NCBI RefSeq assembly: GCF_051020955.1
Contig: NW_027476339.1
Coordinates: forward strand, 186,001-250,000
Length of the DNA: 64,000 bases
Direction: 5' to 3'
Origin: Megalopta genalis
Lineage: Eukaryota; Arthropoda; Insecta; Hymenoptera; Halictidae
A model generated the notes under the pieces. It did no database searches. It worked only from the letters and a program-made list of their open reading frames with translations, and was not told the origin of the DNA. Positions 62,801 to 64,000 of the stretch are shown here, one piece after another; positions within the stretch are counted from its first letter, which is position 1, and each line of letters begins with the position of its first letter. Position numbers and translations under genes: made by a program.

Positions 62801-64000
62801 ATTTGATTCGCATGGATTTGAAGCTATCTCGTTTGTTTCGCATGCACTTGAATCTAAATCATGTATATCACAAGTATTTGAAGCTAAACCATTTGATTCC
62901 CATGGATTTAAAGCTATGCCTTCTACTTCGCATGATTTGGAGTTAAATCATGTGTTTCGCATGGATTTGAATCTATCTCGTTCGTTTCGCATGCACTTGA
63001 ATATAAATCAAGCATATCACAAGTATTTGAAACAAAACCTTTTGATTTGCATGGATATGAAGCTAAGCCTTCTACCTCGCATTGATTTGAAGCTAAATCA
63101 TGTGGTTCGCATGGATTTGAAGCTATCTCGTTTGTTACGCATGCACTTGAATCTAAATCATGTGTATCACAAGTATTTGAAGCTAAACCATTTGATTCGC
63201 GTGGATGTGAAGCTAGGCCTTCTACTTCGCATTGATTTGAAGCTAAATCATGTGTTTCGCATGGATTTGAAGCTAACTCGTTTGTTTCGCCTGCATTTCA
63301 AGCTATATCACTTCTATTCACAAGTATGTGAAGCTAAATCATTCGTTTCGCTTGGATTTGACGCTAAGCCTTCAACTTCGCGTTGACTTGATGCTAAATC
63401 ACGTGTTTCGCATGGATTTGAGGCTAGCTCGTTTGTTTCGCACGCAGTTGAAGCTAAATCAGGTATATCACAAGTGTTTGAAGCTAAACCATTTGTTCTG
63501 CATGGATTCGAAGATAATCCTTCTACTTCGCATTGATTTGAAGCTAAATCATACGTTTCGCATGGATTTAAAGCTAACTCGTTTGTTTCGCATGCAGTTG
63601 AAGCTAAATCATGTATATCAAAGGTCTTTGAAGCTAAACCATTTGATTCGCATGGATTTGAAGCTAAGCCTTCTACCTCGCATTGATTTGAAGACAAATC
63701 ATGTGTTTCGCTTGGATTTGAAGCTCAGCATTCTACTTCGCACTGATTTGAAGCTAAATAATGTGTTTCGCTTGGATTTTAAGCTAACTCGTTTGTATCA
63801 CATTCAGTTGAAGTTAAATCATGAATATCACAAGTATTTGAAGCTAAACGATTTGTTTCGCATGGATTTGAAGATAAGCCTCCTACTTCGCATTGGTTTG
63901 AAGACAAATCATGTGTTTCGCTTGGATTTTAAACTAACTCGTTTGTTTCACATGCAGTTGAAGCTAAATCATGTACATCACAAGTGTTTGAAGCTAAACC
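56886..64000. repeat. Young 840/900/1,050-bp higher-order array running off the window
   Basis: A landmark, the monomer with aagccttcaacttcgcgttg, occurs at about 56,950, 58,000, 58,840, 61,628, 62,528 and 63,368. The spacings are 1,050, 840, 2,788, 900 and 840 bp. A larger block of about 1.5-2 kb (57.34-58.9 kb) recurs at 61.87-63.4 kb with a constant offset of 4,528. A partial unit begins at about 59,430 without the landmark. The last 340 bp follow 57.48-57.8 kb, so the array continues beyond the window. Copies differ by very few bases. Confidence 0.92.

Larger units (their letters stand above)
1..64000. repeat. 30-bp satellite array spanning the whole window
   Basis: Every line of the window aligns to a 30-bp unit made of the linker atttgaagct followed by about 20 bases such as aaatcatgtgtttcgcatgg. 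Units are head to tail in one orientation throughout; no inverted block was seen. Occasional units carry 1-2 base indels or larger truncations. The array has no visible edge at either end. No unique sequence, transposon or RNA gene interrupts it. The consensus is 11/30 G+C. Its role is unknown; a eukaryotic heterochromatic satellite is the best inference from size, lack of genes and nested higher-order structure. An enormous degenerate repeat gene is the main alternative. Confidence 0.97.

Noticed and set aside
1..64000. CRISPR array, because the unit is 30 bp
   Set aside because: Units are directly adjacent with no unique spacers; taking the ten-base core as repeat, the intervening 20 bases fall into five recurring classes. 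No cas-like gene is present.
1..64000. One giant repeat-protein gene or exon (solenoid, adhesin or ice-nucleation type)
   Set aside because: No single frame stays open; shared frameshifting indels (aactgtttg, cgcatgatttg, ttgatttgagct) and stops occur repeatedly on both strands. I recognise no known decapeptide repeat family.
1..64000. CENP-B box in the tttcgcatgg part of the unit
   Set aside because: The first half resembles nTTCGnnnn, but the required A and the CGGG part are absent in all five classes.
1..64000. Telomeric repeat
   Set aside because: A 30-bp unit with mixed composition and no G-rich strand does not fit any telomere repeat I know.
1..64000. tRNA, rRNA or other structured RNA genes
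   Set aside because: No cloverleaf, conserved rRNA core or long inverted repeat was seen; all units are in one orientation and the monomer has only short palindromes (CATG, AGCT, GCATGC).

Overview
The window is one continuous tandem-repeat array, with no conventional gene in it. Read end to end, I find no stretch clearly longer than about one monomer that cannot be aligned to a 30-bp unit, so the 64 kb holds roughly 2,100 units. Both edges cut through the array, so its true size is unknown. The consensus unit is 37% GC (11 of 30 bases, counted). I see no rRNA, tRNA, transposon, promoter, origin, CRISPR or unique flanking sequence. A gene-free array of this size, with frequent CpG-to-TpG/CpA changes and nested higher-order repeats, suggests eukaryotic nuclear satellite DNA (centromeric, pericentromeric, subtelomeric or other heterochromatin). 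That is inference; the species cannot be read from the sequence.

Organisation: monomers fall into five classes (a to e here) that follow each other in the fixed order a-b-c-d-e, giving a 150-bp higher-order repeat. All classes share an invariant ten-base core, TTGAAGCTAA, and differ mainly in the other 20 bp. On top of this are larger duplicated blocks.

Layout: 1-2.2 kb are blocks copied at 25.8-26.8 and 28.6-29.7 kb. 3.2-9.8 kb is a 2.7-2.9 kb block in two copies, partly repeated at 17.8-20.4 and 26.8-28.7 kb. 10.1-12.4 kb is copied at 48.0-49.9 kb. 11.5-14.0 kb is a 749-bp tandem repeat. 14-17.7 and 20.4-23.4 kb are mixed pentamers. 23.4-25.7 kb is copied at 43.7-45.7 kb. 30.5-33.0 and 33.2-35.4 kb are a near-tandem pair. 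36.7-37.9 and 39.3-40.6 kb are another pair. 40.6-43.7 kb is regular pentamers. 44.7-47.2 kb is an apparently identical 1,260-bp tandem duplication. 49.9-54.3 kb contains a duplicated mosaic and a 225-bp repeat. 56.9-64.0 kb is a young 840/900/1,050-bp higher-order array that runs off the window.

Open reading frames occur everywhere because the unit is a multiple of three and its consensus is stop-free in three of six frames. They overlap in sense and antisense and slip between frames. The 19 base differences separating the five classes fall 7:6:6 across the three codon phases. I therefore treat the ORFs as by-products of the repeat, and record the minus-strand cysteine decapeptide frame (for example NPCETHDLAS) only as an alternative to test.
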